From positions 1 through 64,000 of the forward strand of contig NZ_JAKIKQ010000021.1 of assembly GCF_023284045.1 (NCBI RefSeq): DNA of 64,000 nt. Reading direction: 5' to 3'. The notes under the pieces were generated by a model that saw only the letters and a list, made by a program, of their open reading frames with translations, was not told where the DNA came from and did not search any database. Both the position numbers and the translations under genes were made by a program. Below, piece by piece: positions 63,054 to 64,000 of the stretch (its first letter is position 1; every line of letters begins with the position of its first letter). The stretch is from Shewanella kaireitica. GTDB lineage: Bacteria > Pseudomonadota > Gammaproteobacteria > Enterobacterales > Shewanellaceae.

Positions 63054-64000
63054 ATGCGACTATTGTCTCTCACACTACATGGGACCTATAAAGGCCTTAA
63101 GGATCAAACCTTTGATTTCCAACACAGCAAGGGAAATATCATCGCGCTGATAGGTTTAAACGGTTCAGGTAAGTCACAGCTATTAGAGCTTATAGCTGAG
63201 AGCTTTGCATTTCTAGAGCGTAAGCAACGGAAAGACTTTACAGTAAGAAAAGCTCTAGGGTTTGGGTTTACTCTTATTTACCAACTCAGCGGTACAACGA
63301 ATCATAGTGCAGGAAGTGATGGGATGAGCTGTGGTAGCCCTTTAGCTGTCGCAGGGGGAATAAATAACCCCATATTTAAAGTTACTCTAGCTAAGGGAAG
63401 TAAGAGTCCCCTAGTTTATATTCATCTTAACGGTGATTGGACTGAGATACATATCAATAGCTTAGAGCTTCCTTACATTATTGGTTACTCATCAGGCCTT
63501 AACGAAAACCTGCAGCGCAGCTTCATGAAAAATGCAGTGCAATATTTCAAAATAATGAACACTAGGCTCAAGCGTAAGAAAGAGCTTGCAGAAGATTTAA
63601 ACGATGAGCAAATATCTAATATCAACAAACGTTTTCTTAAAAAAAACCCCCATATATTCGAGCCTGAAAGAGCGTATACCGACACATCTCCTATAACGAC
63701 AGAGAGCGGAGAAGTTATTACAACAGAAGATGGCGAGCCGATTGAGTCAGAAAGTTTCTTGCTCGGGTTGAGGGAGTACGATACTCCAGCCACCAAGAGT
63801 ATATATTTAGACTACGATAGTGCAGCTTTATTTTTATTGTCGTTGTCCATTTTACCAAGAGAAAGCATAGCCAGTTTGCTAGATGAGGTAACATACAAGT
63901 ATCCAGTAAGTGCAACTCTTCGATACGATCTACGAAAGGGTATTGCAGGATTAGATACCATACGGGATGTGCTAATGCTAGTGCGAATAGCTGGGGTAGA
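63054..64000 (+). CDS. restriction-associated AAA ATPase, truncated by window edge
   Basis: The frame opens at ATG 63054 behind AAGGA and stays open for 315 codons to the window end. The first 45 residues contain a strand-rich start LLSLTLHGTYKGLKDQTF and the Walker A motif GLNGSGKS (34-41), typical of SMC/RecF-like ABC ATPases of the kind found beside restriction systems. Walker B and signature motifs must lie beyond the edge. A charged helical insertion (about 155-235) is visible. It begins 62 bp after the DUF4145-like gene and is likely part of the same operon. Confidence 0.8.
   Translation, partial: MRLLSLTLHGTYKGLKDQTFDFQHSKGNIIALIGLNGSGKSQLLELIAESFAFLERKQRKDFTVRKALGFGFTLIYQLSGTTNHSAGSDGMSCGSPLAVAGGINNPIFKVTLAKGSKSPLVYIHLNGDWTEIHINSLELPYIIGYSSGLNENLQRSFMKNAVQYFKIMNTRLKRKKELAEDLNDEQISNINKRFLKKNPHIFEPERAYTDTSPITTESGEVITTEDGEPIESESFLLGLREYDTPATKSIYLDYDSAALFLLSLSILPRESIASLLDEVTYKYPVSATLRYDLRKGIAGLDTIRDVLMLVRIAGV

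Larger units (their letters stand above)
49100..64000 (+). mobile_element. genomic island integrated at yicC, right end outside the window
   Basis: All genes from 49293 on are rightward and accessory: integrase, AlpA-like regulators, a Gp2/YagK-type protein, an HGG-motif protein and a type I restriction-modification locus with additional defence-like genes. None belongs to the conserved neighbourhood that precedes it. Island-type genes continue to the edge, so it is at least 14.9 kb. Conjugative transfer genes are not seen, so any mobility would depend on a helper or on the Gp2-like protein. Confidence 0.8.

Noticed and set aside
63485..63915. Leftward frames at 63485-63796 and 63718-63915
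   Set aside because: Both are antisense to the ATPase reading frame, which has Walker A and a good start.
54218..64000. BREX or DISARM system
   Set aside because: The genes are standard hsdR, hsdM and hsdS with full type I motifs; no PglX, PglZ, BrxC or DrmA-like protein is present in the window.

Overview
The window looks like the chromosome of a marine gammaproteobacterium, most likely Shewanella or a close relative. This is inferred from gene order and protein character, not from a database search. Support comes from a complete dcw (division and cell wall) cluster without ddl between murC and ftsQ, secA lying beyond lpxC with an M23 peptidase and a DciA-type helicase loader in the gap, the leuABCD operon, and the E. 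coli-like block rpmG-rpmB-radC / coaBC-dut-slmA / pyrE-rph / yicC interrupted by an S9 peptidase and folE.

Layout. Positions 1-340 hold the tandem promoters and boxA leader of a ribosomal RNA operon read leftward; its 16S gene lies just outside the window. Positions 671-21800 are an almost unbroken leftward cluster, mraZ-rsmH-ftsL-ftsI-murE-murF-mraY-murD-ftsW-murG-murC-ftsQ-ftsA-ftsZ, followed by lpxC, M23 peptidase and secA, with dciA facing the other way. It is headed by a promoter with an MraZ operator and has an internal promoter before ftsQ. Positions 22370-26244 carry a small repeat-bearing protein, glpK with an NTF2-like exported protein, and a FadL-type porin. Positions 26660-31763 are the leu operon with a leader peptide and attenuator. 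Positions 32008-39408 carry a TPR protein with a degenerate GGDEF-like domain, recQ, a YigI-type thioesterase, rarD, a PH-domain-like membrane protein and argA behind two ArgR boxes. Positions 39697-49162 carry ribosomal proteins L33 and L28, radC, coaBC, dut, slmA, an S9 peptidase, folE, pyrE, rph and yicC.

From about 49,100 to the right edge lies a genomic island inserted at the 3' end of yicC. It has a P4-type tyrosine integrase with repeats in front of it, an unknown AT-rich gene, two AlpA-like small regulators, an inovirus Gp2/YagK-like HUH-type protein next to a 32-bp perfect palindrome and further TGATCAC sites, and a Cys-rich HGG-motif protein. Its cargo is a type I restriction-modification locus ordered hsdR, fic, hsdM, hsdS, a DUF4145-like accessory gene and an AAA ATPase cut by the window edge. 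The fic gene is preceded by a striking array of TGTCGAT sites spaced 40-41 bp. The accessory protein appears to share its N-terminal fold with the N-terminus of HsdR.

The most promising candidates for something undescribed are the combination of type I RM, Fic, DUF4145 and ATPase with its periodic operator array, and the HUH-like protein with its palindrome cluster.
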